Source: Uliginosibacterium sp. 31-16
GTDB lineage: Bacteria > Pseudomonadota > Gammaproteobacteria > Burkholderiales > Rhodocyclaceae
Assembly: GCF_030730865.1 (NCBI RefSeq)
Contig: NZ_JAVALZ010000004.1
Coordinates: 62,001-126,000, forward strand
Reading direction: 5' to 3'
Length of the DNA: 64,000 bases
Of the stretch, positions 16,875 through 26,181 are shown one piece after another. Within the stretch, counting starts at the first letter, position 1. Every line of letters starts with the position of its first letter. The notes under the pieces were generated by a model that saw nothing but the letters and a program-made list of their open reading frames with translations, made no database searches and had not been told where the DNA came from. The position numbers and the translations under genes are program-made.

Positions 16875-17408
16875 ATGCCCTGCGCAACGCCTCCGGCTTA
16901 CCGGTATGCCCGCACGCATCTGAATGCGGGCTTCACGCTGCTTGAACTGCTGGCGGTGATGACCGTGGTGCTGGTGGTGATCGGGCTGGCGGTGGTGCGG
17001 CTGGACGATTCGGGTTTGCGCGCGACCCGCGCCAATGCCGAACGCTTGAGCCTGGCGCTGGAGGCGGCTCGTGACGACGCCATCTACAGCGGCAAGCCGG
17101 TGGCCTTCTCCAGCGACGGAGTGGGTTACCAGTTCTGGCGTAGCGATGATAAGCAACGCAAATGGCTGGCCCTGACGGACGAAACCCAGCTTGTCGCCCG
17201 CAAACTGCAGAGTGATGTGCAGATCCTGCAGCAACTGGTCAACAACAAACCGCGCCCGCTGGGCGAGCGCCTGGTGTTCTCGGCAGAAGGCCTGTCCGAA
17301 CCATTCTCGCTGCTGCTGCAGGGGGGCAAGGCCCGGGTGCTGATCAAGACGGATGCGCTGGGCCGCATTGCCATCGAAAATCTGCCGGAGGATGCCGATG
17401 CACGCTGA
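16875..17408 (+). CDS. gspH: GspH, minor pseudopilin
   Basis: A 177-aa minor pseudopilin. A longer leader (about 19 residues) precedes the cleavage site NAG/FTLLELLAV with conserved Glu5, followed by the hydrophobic helix and a beta-rich domain. GspH belongs to the tip complex with I, J and K. Its 3' end overlaps the preferred gspI start, and it follows gspG after 26 bases. Confidence 0.93.
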   Translation: MPCATPPAYRYARTHLNAGFTLLELLAVMTVVLVVIGLAVVRLDDSGLRATRANAERLSLALEAARDDAIYSGKPVAFSSDGVGYQFWRSDDKQRKWLALTDETQLVARKLQSDVQILQQLVNNKPRPLGERLVFSAEGLSEPFSLLLQGGKARVLIKTDALGRIAIENLPEDADAR

Positions 17409-17853
17409 CAAGCACTCTGCCCGCACAGCCGCGTGCAGCCTTGCTCTCCGGCAAGGCATGCTGCAGAGCAAGGCGGCACGCGGCTCTTCAGGATGGGGCT
17501 TTACGCTGCTTGAAGTGCTGATTGCCCTGGCCATCATCGCCATCGCGCTGGGGGCGGCGATCCGCGCCGGCAGTTTCGGTGCCGACAAAGGTTATGAACT
17601 GCAGCAACGCACACTGGCCGGCTGGGTGGCCAGCAATGTGACCAACCAGCTGATGGCAACCCGCAGCTTCCCGGAAATGGGCGCACTGGATGGCAAGGCG
17701 CAGCAGGGCCGGTTTGAATTCGTCTGGCGCCAGGAAACCGGCCCCACCCCCAACCTCAGTTTCCGCCGGATCGAGATCAAGGTCTTTTCCGCCGAGAAAC
17801 CCGACGACGTGCTGGCACGCCAGGTGAGTTATGTTGCGCGCGTGGCGAACTGA
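17398..17853 (+). CDS. gspI: GspI, minor pseudopilin with repeat-derived leader
   Basis: A minor pseudopilin of the T2SS tip complex, with cleavage predicted at WG/FTLLEVLIAL and Glu5 present. I place the start at the ATG at 17398 because GGAGG (17387-17391) precedes it at good distance and it overlaps the gspH stop. This gives a 34-residue leader, longer than usual. A later ATG at 17458 would leave a normal 14-residue leader but has no good ribosome site. Most of the extra leader is encoded by a 63-bp inverted repeat (17425-17487) shared with other places in the window. Overlaps gspJ by 23 bases. Confidence 0.9.
   Translation: MHADKHSARTAACSLALRQGMLQSKAARGSSGWGFTLLEVLIALAIIAIALGAAIRAGSFGADKGYELQQRTLAGWVASNVTNQLMATRSFPEMGALDGKAQQGRFEFVWRQETGPTPNLSFRRIEIKVFSAEKPDDVLARQVSYVARVAN
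17425..17487. repeat. 63-bp inverted-repeat element inside the start of gspI
   Basis: The 21-nt arms at 17427-17447 and 17465-17485 are reverse complements with one mismatch; they begin AGCCGCGTGC and end CACGCGGCT. Read on the minus strand, CCTGAAGAGCCGC and the following GCCTTG.TCTGCAGCAT match the copy at 23909. It has the same length as the copy at 58610-58672. It lies in the gspI frame without a stop. Confidence 0.85.
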
Positions 17854-18457
17854 ACGGGCAGCCCCGGGCGCGCCCCGCGGCTTCACCCTGCTCGAGGTGC
17901 TGGTCGCCCTGGCGGTGTTCGCCGTCGTCACTGCGCTGGCCTGGCGCGGTCTGGACAGCATGGCCACGACCAAGGCACATCTGGATCAGGAAATGCGCAT
18001 GTGGCGCGAGCTTGAGCTGGTGTTCGAGCGCATCAGTCTGGATGTCACCCAGCTCGCCCCGCGCAGCTGGAAGGGCAGCGACGGCAAGCCACGCTCGGCA
18101 TTGCAGGCCAGCAACACGGAAACCGGCGAGCAATGCCAGCTGGATGTGCTGCGTTTCGGAGCCGACAAGGAGCCGGTACATCTGCGCTACGCGCTCAAGG
18201 ACGGCCAGCTGACGCTGGAAGTCATCGCCGAGACGGCCCAGGCTGCAGCGGCCCTGATCAATACCGATGCCAGCCCCCGTCATGTGCTGCTGGAGCAGGT
18301 CGAACGCTGCGAGCTCGCCGTTCTGGATCGCGGCAATCAGTGGCAGGCCCGCTGGCCGGTCAAGGATCCGGCCGACGCCACGCGGCCGCGCGGCATGCGC
18401 CTGCGCCTGACCCTGGCCGGACGCGGCGAATTCGAGCGGACGTACTACCTGCCATGA
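17831..18457 (+). CDS. gspJ: GspJ, minor pseudopilin
   Basis: A 208-aa minor pseudopilin with a 17-residue arginine-containing leader, predicted cleavage at PRG/FTLLEVLVAL and Glu5 present, and the GLDSMATT region after the helix as in GspJ proteins. It overlaps gspI by 23 bases and gspK by 4 (ATGA), so translation is coupled. With I and K it forms the pseudopilus tip. Confidence 0.94.
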   Translation: MLRAWRTERAAPGAPRGFTLLEVLVALAVFAVVTALAWRGLDSMATTKAHLDQEMRMWRELELVFERISLDVTQLAPRSWKGSDGKPRSALQASNTETGEQCQLDVLRFGADKEPVHLRYALKDGQLTLEVIAETAQAAAALINTDASPRHVLLEQVERCELAVLDRGNQWQARWPVKDPADATRPRGMRLRLTLAGRGEFERTYYLP

Positions 18458-19353
18458 AGCATCCCGCCCGCGCCTCCCTTCACCAGACCGGCATGGCCTT
18501 GATCGTGGCCCTGCTGGTGGTGGCCATGGTCGCCGCCATGAGCCTGCTGTTCACCTCGCGCCAGCAGCTGTGGATGCGTCAGCTGGAAAACCGCAACGGT
18601 TTCACCACGGCGACGATGATTGCCTTCGCGGCCATCGACATGACCCGCCTGACCCTGCGCGACGATGCGCGCAACACCAAGGTCGACCATCTGCTGGAGC
18701 CGTGGACCATCCCGATTCCGCCGATCGCCGTGGAAGAAGGTCACATCGCCGGACGCCTGCGCGAATTGCAGGGGCGTTTCAATCTTGCCAACCTGCTCCC
18801 CGCCAGTGACGCCACGCTCAAGGAAGATGATCCGGGGCTGCTGCGTGCCAGCCGCGCGCTGGGCGTATCGACCGGTGATATTGCCAAGCTGCTGCAGGCC
18901 TTTCAGGATCTGCGCAAGCAGGAACCCGGCAGCACGCCGGAACTGGCGGAGTTGCTGGAACGCGCGGGTCTGCAATCGGACAGCAGCCAGGCCGCACTTC
19001 TTCAGCACGCGGTCATCCTGCCGGAAACGACGCCGGTCAATGCCAATTTTGCCGATGCCGAAGCCCTCCAGGCGAGCATTGCCGGGCTCTCTTCGGGAGA
19101 TGCCAGTGCCGTGATTGCACGGCGTGCCAGCAAGCCGTTCATGAACATGGATGAATTCAGGGAAGCGCTGCCTGCCGGTTTGCGGGCAACGCTAAAGGAA
19201 GATGCCATCACCCTGCAAAGCCGCTATTTCATCGTCGAGATAGATGCCTGGTTCAATCAGGTTCATCTGGGCTATGAAGCCCAGCTCAGGCGCGATGGCA
19301 CGAACATGCCGGAAGTGCTGTGGTCACGGCGTAGCAGCTTTGCCGATTCATGA
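18454..19353 (+). CDS. gspK: GspK, minor pseudopilin
   Basis: GspK caps the pseudopilus tip. The start at 18454 overlaps the gspJ stop as ATGA; longer in-frame starts lie inside gspJ and are rejected. The 299-aa protein has a leader ending QTG, then MALIVALLVVAMVAAMSLL, lacking Glu5 as is normal for GspK. The large domain contains the RLRELQGRFNLANLL segment and the helix-rich insert (PFMNMDEFREALP). Confidence 0.94.
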   Translation: MKHPARASLHQTGMALIVALLVVAMVAAMSLLFTSRQQLWMRQLENRNGFTTATMIAFAAIDMTRLTLRDDARNTKVDHLLEPWTIPIPPIAVEEGHIAGRLRELQGRFNLANLLPASDATLKEDDPGLLRASRALGVSTGDIAKLLQAFQDLRKQEPGSTPELAELLERAGLQSDSSQAALLQHAVILPETTPVNANFADAEALQASIAGLSSGDASAVIARRASKPFMNMDEFREALPAGLRATLKEDAITLQSRYFIVEIDAWFNQVHLGYEAQLRRDGTNMPEVLWSRRSSFADS

Positions 19354-19409
19354 AACCCGACCCGAAATCAATGCAATACTTGCCCGGAAAGCCTTAAATT
19401 CCCGTCACC

Positions 19410-20276
19410 ATGCGACTCAGCCTCCCTTCCTCTTTCCCCTGGCGCCGGCCTCATGAGCTCACGGCCTGGCGGCCGAATGCAAATTCGGTCCTGCGTGGTC
19501 TGATCGGTCTTTGTGCACTGCTGCTGTGCTGGCAACTGGCCGGCCTGCTGGCACAGATTCTCGGCTGGCAATCTGCCCATCCTGCACTGGCGCTGCCTGC
19601 CCCGCCGGCCACCGACAACAGCGCGGCCCGCACAGCGCTGACACGCTGGTTTGCCAGCGCGGAAGCCGACAAACCGGCCAGTTCGACGGCGGGTCTGCAA
19701 CTGATTGCCGTGGTCGCCGGCAAGCATGGTGTGGCGCTGCTCAGCGGCGTGGAAAACGCCCCTTCCGCCCATGCCGTCGGCACGGAGGTTCGCCCGGGCC
19801 TGCGTCTGCTTGAAGTGCTGCCCGACAAGGTCATCTTCGAGCAGGCCGGGGCCCGCAGCGAACTGGCGTTCCCGGCGGCACCGGCCAATCTCATTGCATC
19901 GCCGGGGCTGCCCGCACCGGCAGCCAAACCGACCCTTGCCGCGGCCGCATCGGCCCCCGAAACCGTCGTAAGTACCGGCATTTCGCGCGGACAGATGGCC
20001 GGCATTGCCCAGGGCGGCAACCTCGGCGACTGGGACAAGGGACTGGCCAATTTCGCCAGTGGCGGCATCCGCGTCACCTCCGCTCAGGCGCAACCGCTGG
20101 CCAAGGTATTGAACTTGCGCGATGGCGACATCATCCAGCGCGTCAACGGGCGGGATCTGAAGCAGCTCGCCGATATTTCCCTGATTTACCACCATTTCAG
20201 CCAGTCGCCTGAGGTCACCCTGACCATCCTGCGGGATGGCAAGCCGCAACAACTCAACTTCAAGATCCAGCCATGA
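19410..20276 (+). CDS. gspC: GspC, type II secretion inner-membrane/secretin linker
   Basis: GspC connects the inner-membrane platform to the secretin. The 288-aa protein has one membrane helix (about residues 27-50, LRGLIGLCALLLCWQLAGLL), the homology region (GLQLIAVVAGKHGVALLSG) around residues 95-150 and a C-terminal PDZ-like domain (LNLRDGDIIQRVNG). It is normally the first gsp gene but here follows gspK after 56 bases. It overlaps gspD by 4 bases. Confidence 0.92.
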   Translation: MRLSLPSSFPWRRPHELTAWRPNANSVLRGLIGLCALLLCWQLAGLLAQILGWQSAHPALALPAPPATDNSAARTALTRWFASAEADKPASSTAGLQLIAVVAGKHGVALLSGVENAPSAHAVGTEVRPGLRLLEVLPDKVIFEQAGARSELAFPAAPANLIASPGLPAPAAKPTLAAAASAPETVVSTGISRGQMAGIAQGGNLGDWDKGLANFASGGIRVTSAQAQPLAKVLNLRDGDIIQRVNGRDLKQLADISLIYHHFSQSPEVTLTILRDGKPQQLNFKIQP

Positions 20277-22372
20277 AAGTCAAAGCCCTCACTGCTGCCT
20301 GCCTGTTGTGCTTCGCCCTCGTATCCTCCGCCCAGGCGGCCGATGAACGGGTGACACTGAATTTCGTCAACTCGGATCTTGAGGCCACGCTCAAGGCGGT
20401 GACCATCATCACCGGCAAGAGCTTCGTGATCGACCCCAAGCTCAAGGGCACGGTCAACATCGTGTCCAGCCAGCCGGTCGAACGCAATCTGGTGCTGCCC
20501 ATCGTGCAGAGCGCGCTGCGCCAGCAAGGCATCACCCTGATCGACAACGGCACCGTGGTCAAAGTGCTGGCTGAAGGCGATGCCAAACAACACGCCAGCC
20601 CGCTTGTACTGGGCAAGGGCGCGATTGGTACGGGCGACAAGTTCGTCACCCAGGTCTATCCGCTGCGCTTCGAGTCAGCGACCCAGCTGGCCCAGGTGCT
20701 GCGTCCGATGCTGGGCGCCAACAGCGTGATTGCCGCCTATCAGGCCGGCAACGTGCTGGTGATCAGCGATTACGCGGAAAACCTGTCGCGCATCAACCGC
20801 ATGATCGAGCACATTGATCAGGCGCCGAACAGCGATGTTCAGGCCTTCCCGATCAAGAGCGCATCGGTGCTGGATGTGGCCCAGACAATTGCCCGCCTGA
20901 TGCCGGAGGTGGTGGTGCAAGGCGTCTCGGCTCCCGTTCCGGTGCCGGATGGCGTCAAGCGCGTGCTGGTGGTGACCGATACGCGCAACAGCCAGCTTCT
21001 GGTGCGCAGCGAGTCGGCCACACACCTGAACCAGATCAAGCGCATCGTGGAAATGCTTGACCGCGAAGGCGCTGCCGGCAGTTCGATGCACGTGGTTTAC
21101 CTGCGCAATGCCGAGGCCGCGCGCCTGGCGGCCACCCTGCGTGGCATCCTGACCGGGCAGGACAGCGGTGGCGGCAGCTCCAGTCCTTCCGCCAGCACCA
21201 GCACGGCCAGCGGCAGCAGCAATCAAGCCTCCCTGACGGCCGCTTCGGCCTCCACGCAAAGCTCCACCAGCACCGGCAATACCGCCACCAACGTCAAGAT
21301 TGACGGTGCATCGGTCATGATCCAGGCCGACTCGGTGACCAACTCGCTGATCATCACGGCGCCGGATCACATTTACAACGACATCCGCGCCATCGTCGAG
21401 AAACTCGACGTGCGCCGCGCCCAGGTTTATGTCGAAGCCATGATTGCCGAAGTGAATGTGACCAAGGCGGGCGAGTTCGGCTTCCAGTGGGCCGTGGCTG
21501 GCGGCGGCAGCAAATTCGCCGGTGGCGTGATTTCGTCACTGTCCGGCGGGTCCAACAGCATTGCAACGATTGCCAGCGGCTTGCTCAGTGATACCGCCAC
21601 AGCGGTACCCGAAGGTTTCAACGTCGGCCTGTTCAATGGCGACCCCACCAATGGCACGGCCTCACTGGGCGCCCTGGCCTCCGCCATCGAGAAGTCCGGC
21701 GACGGTAACGTGCTGTCCACACCGAATCTGCAGACCCTGGACAACGAAGAGGCCCGCATCGTGGTCGGCCAGAACATCCCGATCATCACCGGCACCCAGC
21801 TCTCCAGCAGCAACTCCAACCCGTTCACCACGGTCGAGCGCAAGGACATCGGCATCAAGCTGAAGATCAAACCGCAGATTTCCGAAGCCGGTGCAATCAC
21901 CCTGAACGTCGCGCAGGAGGTTTCCAGCATCGACACCACGGTCGCCACCAGCGGCACGGGCATCGCCACCAAGGTGCGCACCATCGAGACCAAGGTGCTG
22001 GTCGACGACGGCCAGATCATCGTGCTGGGCGGCCTGATCGAGGACCGCCAGACCACCAGCGACAACCGGGTTCCGGTACTCAGCTACATCCCGCTGATCG
22101 GCCATCTGTTCCGCTATCAGAGCCGGACGCATGAGAAGGTCAATCTGATGGTCTTCCTGCGTCCGACCATCCTGCGCGATGGCAAGGCCAGCGCCACCAT
22201 GGCCAATGAACGCTATGAGTATCTGCGCGCACGTCAGGGCGAATTCACCCTGCCCCACAGCTTCATGCTGCCGGACATGCCGACCACCCAGCTGCCACCG
22301 CTGTCCTCACCGCCCGCTGCTGCCGAGGCGAGCCCATCCGCTGCACCTGCCGCAGCCCCGGTCAAGCCATGA
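20273..22372 (+). CDS. gspD: GspD, outer-membrane secretin
   Basis: GspD forms the outer-membrane channel for folded exoproteins. The 699-aa protein has a signal peptide (cleavage after AQA near residue 22), N0-N3 domains (NSDLEATLKAVTIITGKSF onward) and a serine-rich flexible loop near residues 300-345 inside N3. The secretin core carries VGQNIPIITG and VPVLSYIPLIGHLFR, and a Pro/Ala-rich tail ends the protein. No lipobox is present, so outer-membrane targeting would need a pilotin or another route. Overlaps gspE by 4 bases. Confidence 0.97.
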   Translation: MKVKALTAACLLCFALVSSAQAADERVTLNFVNSDLEATLKAVTIITGKSFVIDPKLKGTVNIVSSQPVERNLVLPIVQSALRQQGITLIDNGTVVKVLAEGDAKQHASPLVLGKGAIGTGDKFVTQVYPLRFESATQLAQVLRPMLGANSVIAAYQAGNVLVISDYAENLSRINRMIEHIDQAPNSDVQAFPIKSASVLDVAQTIARLMPEVVVQGVSAPVPVPDGVKRVLVVTDTRNSQLLVRSESATHLNQIKRIVEMLDREGAAGSSMHVVYLRNAEAARLAATLRGILTGQDSGGGSSSPSASTSTASGSSNQASLTAASASTQSSTSTGNTATNVKIDGASVMIQADSVTNSLIITAPDHIYNDIRAIVEKLDVRRAQVYVEAMIAEVNVTKAGEFGFQWAVAGGGSKFAGGVISSLSGGSNSIATIASGLLSDTATAVPEGFNVGLFNGDPTNGTASLGALASAIEKSGDGNVLSTPNLQTLDNEEARIVVGQNIPIITGTQLSSSNSNPFTTVERKDIGIKLKIKPQISEAGAITLNVAQEVSSIDTTVATSGTGIATKVRTIETKVLVDDGQIIVLGGLIEDRQTTSDNRVPVLSYIPLIGHLFRYQSRTHEKVNLMVFLRPTILRDGKASATMANERYEYLRARQGEFTLPHSFMLPDMPTTQLPPLSSPPAAAEASPSAAPAAAPVKP

Positions 22373-23844
22373 GTGATCGTCTGCTCAGTTTTGCCCACGC
22401 CCGCGAATACGGACTGTTCGATCAGGGCATTGAGGATGGCGTGATGCAGGTGTGCTTCCGCCAGGGAGGTGACGCCGGCATGCTGGCCGAGCTGCGGCGC
22501 AACTTCGACGGCCCGCTGAAGCTGGAAGTGCTTGAGCCTGCCGTCTTCCAGGAGCGTCTCGCCCAGGCGTTCAATCAGGGCGGCACACGCGCCTCGCGCA
22601 TGGTGGAAGACATCGCCGACTCGGTTGATCTCTCCAGCCTGCTCGAGGAAATGCCCGAAACCCAGGATCTGCTGGAGGCGGAAGAAAACGCGCCGGTGAT
22701 CCGCCTGATCAATGCCCTGCTGACCGAATCGCTGCGCGAAGGCGCCTCGGACATCCACTTCGAGCTGTTCGAAAGCCGTGCCACGGTGCGCTTTCGCATC
22801 GACGGCGGGCTGCGCGACGTGATCGAACCACAACGCGGACTGCACGCAGCCATCGTGTCACGCATCAAGATCATGGCCGGACTGGATATCGCCGAGAAAC
22901 GCCTGCCGCAGGACGGTCGCATCACCCTGCGTCTGGCCGGTCGCCCGGTCGACGTGCGGGTATCGACGCTGCCCACCGCGCACGGCGAGCGCGTCGTGCT
23001 GCGTCTGCTCGACAAATCCGCCAACCGGCTGGATCTGGACAGCCTCGGCATGCCGGCGGCCACGCTCACGCGCATGCAGGGCCTGCTCACCCAGCCGCAC
23101 GGCATCCTGCTGGTAACCGGCCCCACCGGCTCGGGCAAGACCACCACGCTGTACGCTGCACTGGCCCAGATGGATGCCCGCGAGCTGAACATCATGACGG
23201 TGGAAGATCCGGTCGAATATGAACTCGACGGAGTGGGCCAGACCCAGATCAACTCGCGTATCGAGATGAGCTTCGCACGGGCCTTGCGCGCGATCCTGCG
23301 GCAGGATCCGGACGTGATCCTGATCGGCGAAATCCGCGACCTGGAAACCGCCCAGATCGCCGTGCAGGCCTCGCTGACCGGTCACCTCGTGCTGGCAACG
23401 CTGCACACCAACGACGCGCCCAGCGCGATGACACGCCTGATCGACATGGGCGTGGAGCCTTTCCTGCTCGCCTCATCAAGCATCGGTGTGCTGGCTCAGC
23501 GCCTGGTCCGCCGATTGTGCCCGGCCTGCCGGGTAGCCTACCAGCCGGACGCCGCCGAACAGGCTTTGCTGGGCATCCCGGCGAATCACACGCTGTATCG
23601 CGCCGGCAGTTGCCCGGCGTGCGCGCAGACCGGCTACAAGGGACGTTCAGGCGTGTATGAGCTGATGGTCTTCGACGAGTCGACGCGCAGCCTGATCCAC
23701 GACGGCGCCAATGAGCAGGTGCTGCGGTCCCATGCAGCCGAACGAGGCATGCTCAGCCTGCGCGATGACGGCTTTGACCGCGTTCGTACCGGCATCACCT
23801 CGCTCGATGAAATCCTGCGCGTCACCCGCGAAACCGAAGGCTGA
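22369..23844 (+). CDS. gspE: GspE, type II secretion ATPase
   Basis: The 491-aa cytoplasmic ATPase that powers pseudopilus assembly. It has Walker A GPTGSGKTTT near residue 247, the Asp box (MTVEDPVEY), Walker B (VILIGEIRDLETA), the His box (TLHTNDAPSA) and the tetracysteine zinc motif (CPAC..CPACAQTGYKGR) near residues 384-420. It is the last gsp gene here and is followed by a strong terminator. Confidence 0.97.
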   Translation: MSDRLLSFAHAREYGLFDQGIEDGVMQVCFRQGGDAGMLAELRRNFDGPLKLEVLEPAVFQERLAQAFNQGGTRASRMVEDIADSVDLSSLLEEMPETQDLLEAEENAPVIRLINALLTESLREGASDIHFELFESRATVRFRIDGGLRDVIEPQRGLHAAIVSRIKIMAGLDIAEKRLPQDGRITLRLAGRPVDVRVSTLPTAHGERVVLRLLDKSANRLDLDSLGMPAATLTRMQGLLTQPHGILLVTGPTGSGKTTTLYAALAQMDARELNIMTVEDPVEYELDGVGQTQINSRIEMSFARALRAILRQDPDVILIGEIRDLETAQIAVQASLTGHLVLATLHTNDAPSAMTRLIDMGVEPFLLASSSIGVLAQRLVRRLCPACRVAYQPDAAEQALLGIPANHTLYRAGSCPACAQTGYKGRSGVYELMVFDESTRSLIHDGANEQVLRSHAAERGMLSLRDDGFDRVRTGITSLDEILRVTRETEG

Positions 23845-23864
23845 GCAGCCCCGGGCAGCACGCC

Positions 23865-23895
23865 AGCCCGGGCGCCCATGGCGCCCGGGCTTTTT
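23865..23895 (+). terminator. rho-independent terminator of the gsp operon
   Basis: AGCCCGGGCGCC (23865-23876) pairs with GGCGCCCGGGCT (23880-23891) with a very short loop, followed by TTTTT. It marks the 3' end of the gsp operon. Confidence 0.94.
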
Positions 23896-23908
23896 CATGC
23901 CTGCCTGA

Positions 23909-24011
23909 AGAGCCGCTCCGCGCCTTGATCTGCAGCATATGCCTTCGCCAAGCAGCGCCAATTCTGGCTTTGCATCAGCATGCCTTGAAGATGGCCGCCA
24001 GATGCGGCTGT
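23909..24011. repeat. 103-bp AGAGCCGC-bounded repeat, downstream of gspE
   Basis: Bounded by AGAGCCGC (23909-23916) and ATGCGGCTGT (24002-24011). Read on the minus strand, its first 26 bases match those of the copy at 53982-54084 at 24 positions. It has exactly the same length as that copy and as the one at 38423-38525. It fills the convergent gap between gspE and norD; nothing else is seen in that gap. Confidence 0.85.
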
Positions 24012-24108
24012 GCAAAGACCGCAGGGCGTGCTCGTGCACCGGCGGTTGATCCTCGATACCCGTGCCGTGCGATTTTCGGGAGCCACCACAACGCTCCACC
24101 CCGCCTCA

Positions 24109-26070
24109 TCATCGACTGATCAGCGCCTTCATCCAGTCAAGCAATACCGCAGGCAGGCGCGCGGGCTCGCGGATCATGGCGTAGTCCCTGCCAAAAATCC
24201 GCGGAAGATAATCCCGATGTGACTGGTCGATGGTGAGGCAGAAGACAGAGACGCCCTGCATCGTCGCTTCAACAACCGCCTGACGGGTATCCTCCAGCCC
24301 GTATCGGCCTTCGTATTCATCCACGTCATTTGGCCGGCCATCCGAGAGCAGCAGCAACAATCGATGTGCGGACGCCTGCTTCATCAGGCCTGCAGTCGCA
24401 TGCCGCAACGCCGTGCCGGCACGGGTCGAGTGTTCGGGCTCCAGCCCGGCGATCCGTTGTGCGATGGCGGGGCCGTGAAGCTCATCGAAACGCTTGATCT
24501 CGCGCACGACAACGCCCTGTCGCGACTCGCCTGAAAACGCCTGTACCGCATAGCGCACGTCGGTCCGCTCCAGAGCGATGCTGACAAGAAGCAGCGCCTC
24601 GCGCGCAACATCGATCACCCTGTGCCTGCCGCTGACCCATGCATCCGTAGAACCGCTGACATCGATAAGCAGGGAGACGGCAATATCCCGGTCCTGCCGT
24701 CGCCTGTTCTCGTAAAGCCCGTACTCCGGGGCGTGGCCGCTGCGCAAATCCGCGAATCGATCGAGACAGGCTTCGACATCGATCTCGTCTCCATCAAGCT
24801 GGCGGCGAAGCCTGACGGGTTCTGCGCGGAGCATTTCAAACCGCCGGCGAATGGCCATCAGCGCAGCACTGTGCGCAGAAAGCGTTTTGCGCACCCACTC
24901 ATCCGGGCCAGGAAGCGCTGTTGCGCTATGCACGATCGCGCCAGACGGGCGATAGGCGCCAAGACGATAGTCCCACTCCGGATATTCCAGAACCTCCGGG
25001 ACCGGCCGTGGCCTGTCTGGCGCCATTTCCGGACGCAGCGCAGAGGGAAGCTCGTCCGAAATGAAACAGTCTTTGGTCGTCTGCATTGTCCGCACCAGCT
25101 GAGCTTCAGACAGTTCGCTCAGCGACTCGCCGAAATCGTTGAGCGGCGTCTCATCATCGCGGTCCATCGGGCGGTTCATCCCATAAGGATCTTCAGCGTG
25201 CTCATGTGGCTGTGAGGTCTGCACCATGAACGCGCCGGGCTTCTCGTCTTGCGCTTCCCCGGCATCCCGGACCCGTGGTCGTCTGGCAAGCTGCGCGCTC
25301 CGTGATGGACGATTAGCGGCCTGAGCATCAGGTGCCTCCGGAACATTCGACTGCAGCGTTCTGGCGCCGGGCTCGGGTTGCAGCAATTCGCCGGTCCACC
25401 AGTCCTTGAGCAGGTGCACTGCCGTCCGCGACGACGAGCCAATGTTCCTCATCCATGCCTCACCGAGACGACAAGACTCTTGCAATGAATCCGCTGGCGT
25501 TGTGCAGATCCCCTGCCTGGCAGATCCGCCGACAGGCGAAGCAAGCAGGGTACAGGCAAAGTCCTCCAGCAAACGCGCAGCAGAATCACGCGGAGTGAGC
25601 GAGGATCGGAATTGCAGGCTCTCGCTGCGCATTGCCGCAAGCTCGTCTGCCAGACCAGGCAACATCGTGACGAGGCAATGGTCAGCCGAATTCGCCTCCA
25701 GCAGAAGATAAATCCCGGACGTCAGCGGCGAGGACAAGTCCGGATGGCATGCAGCACTGCCACGAACCAGGCGCATCGCTTGCCGGAGACAGGCCACACG
25801 ATAGCGCGCCGCTCCAAGCGCAACATCCGTGGTTCCAGCGTCCGCCGGGAGGAAAATTGCCACTCCATCGGTTGCGGGAAGGCCGCCCCGGGGAATGCTC
25901 CGAGCACGCTGCAGCATGCGCTTGAAGAATGTGGGCGGCGCGGGTGGCTGTGCCCGCTTTATGGAAAAGCTGCGACCGAAGACTGCATGGACAAGCAGCT
26001 CGTTCTGACGGCGCAAGTCGGCCAGCGACACCAGCGGAGTCTCTCTGGCCGCGCGATGTTTACGCCACAT
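24109..26070 (-). CDS. norD: NorD, nitric oxide reductase activation protein (VWA domain)
   Basis: NorD carries a C-terminal von Willebrand factor A domain (LIDVSGSTDAW MIDAS-like motif) and works with the AAA ATPase NorQ in maturation of the NO reductase. From the first canonical start (ATG 26070) it is 653 aa. The reading frame stays open upstream to the norQ stop. Translation there reads AEAEDVITDAARHLTIYSQ just before MWRKHR, which looks like the conserved N terminus of the family. The codon where Met is expected is ATC (26133-26131), preceded by GGAG at 9-base spacing. Either a rare ATC start, a sequence error or a shortened protein is possible. Last gene of the nor operon. Confidence 0.9.
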   Translation of the reverse strand: MWRKHRAARETPLVSLADLRRQNELLVHAVFGRSFSIKRAQPPAPPTFFKRMLQRARSIPRGGLPATDGVAIFLPADAGTTDVALGAARYRVACLRQAMRLVRGSAACHPDLSSPLTSGIYLLLEANSADHCLVTMLPGLADELAAMRSESLQFRSSLTPRDSAARLLEDFACTLLASPVGGSARQGICTTPADSLQESCRLGEAWMRNIGSSSRTAVHLLKDWWTGELLQPEPGARTLQSNVPEAPDAQAANRPSRSAQLARRPRVRDAGEAQDEKPGAFMVQTSQPHEHAEDPYGMNRPMDRDDETPLNDFGESLSELSEAQLVRTMQTTKDCFISDELPSALRPEMAPDRPRPVPEVLEYPEWDYRLGAYRPSGAIVHSATALPGPDEWVRKTLSAHSAALMAIRRRFEMLRAEPVRLRRQLDGDEIDVEACLDRFADLRSGHAPEYGLYENRRRQDRDIAVSLLIDVSGSTDAWVSGRHRVIDVAREALLLVSIALERTDVRYAVQAFSGESRQGVVVREIKRFDELHGPAIAQRIAGLEPEHSTRAGTALRHATAGLMKQASAHRLLLLLSDGRPNDVDEYEGRYGLEDTRQAVVEATMQGVSVFCLTIDQSHRDYLPRIFGRDYAMIREPARLPAVLLDWMKALISR

Positions 26071-26181
26071 GGTCTGCGAATAGATCGTCAGATGGCGTGC
26101 GGCATCAGTGATGACATCCTCTGCTTCGGCGATGGCTAGAGACTCCGGAGACGTGGACGTAAGGCGTGTGCAGTGCTGCGC

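Noticed and set aside
24622-25215. A 197-codon plus-strand frame opposite norD
   Set aside because: It is antisense to the VWA and central region of NorD and has no ribosome site or domain.
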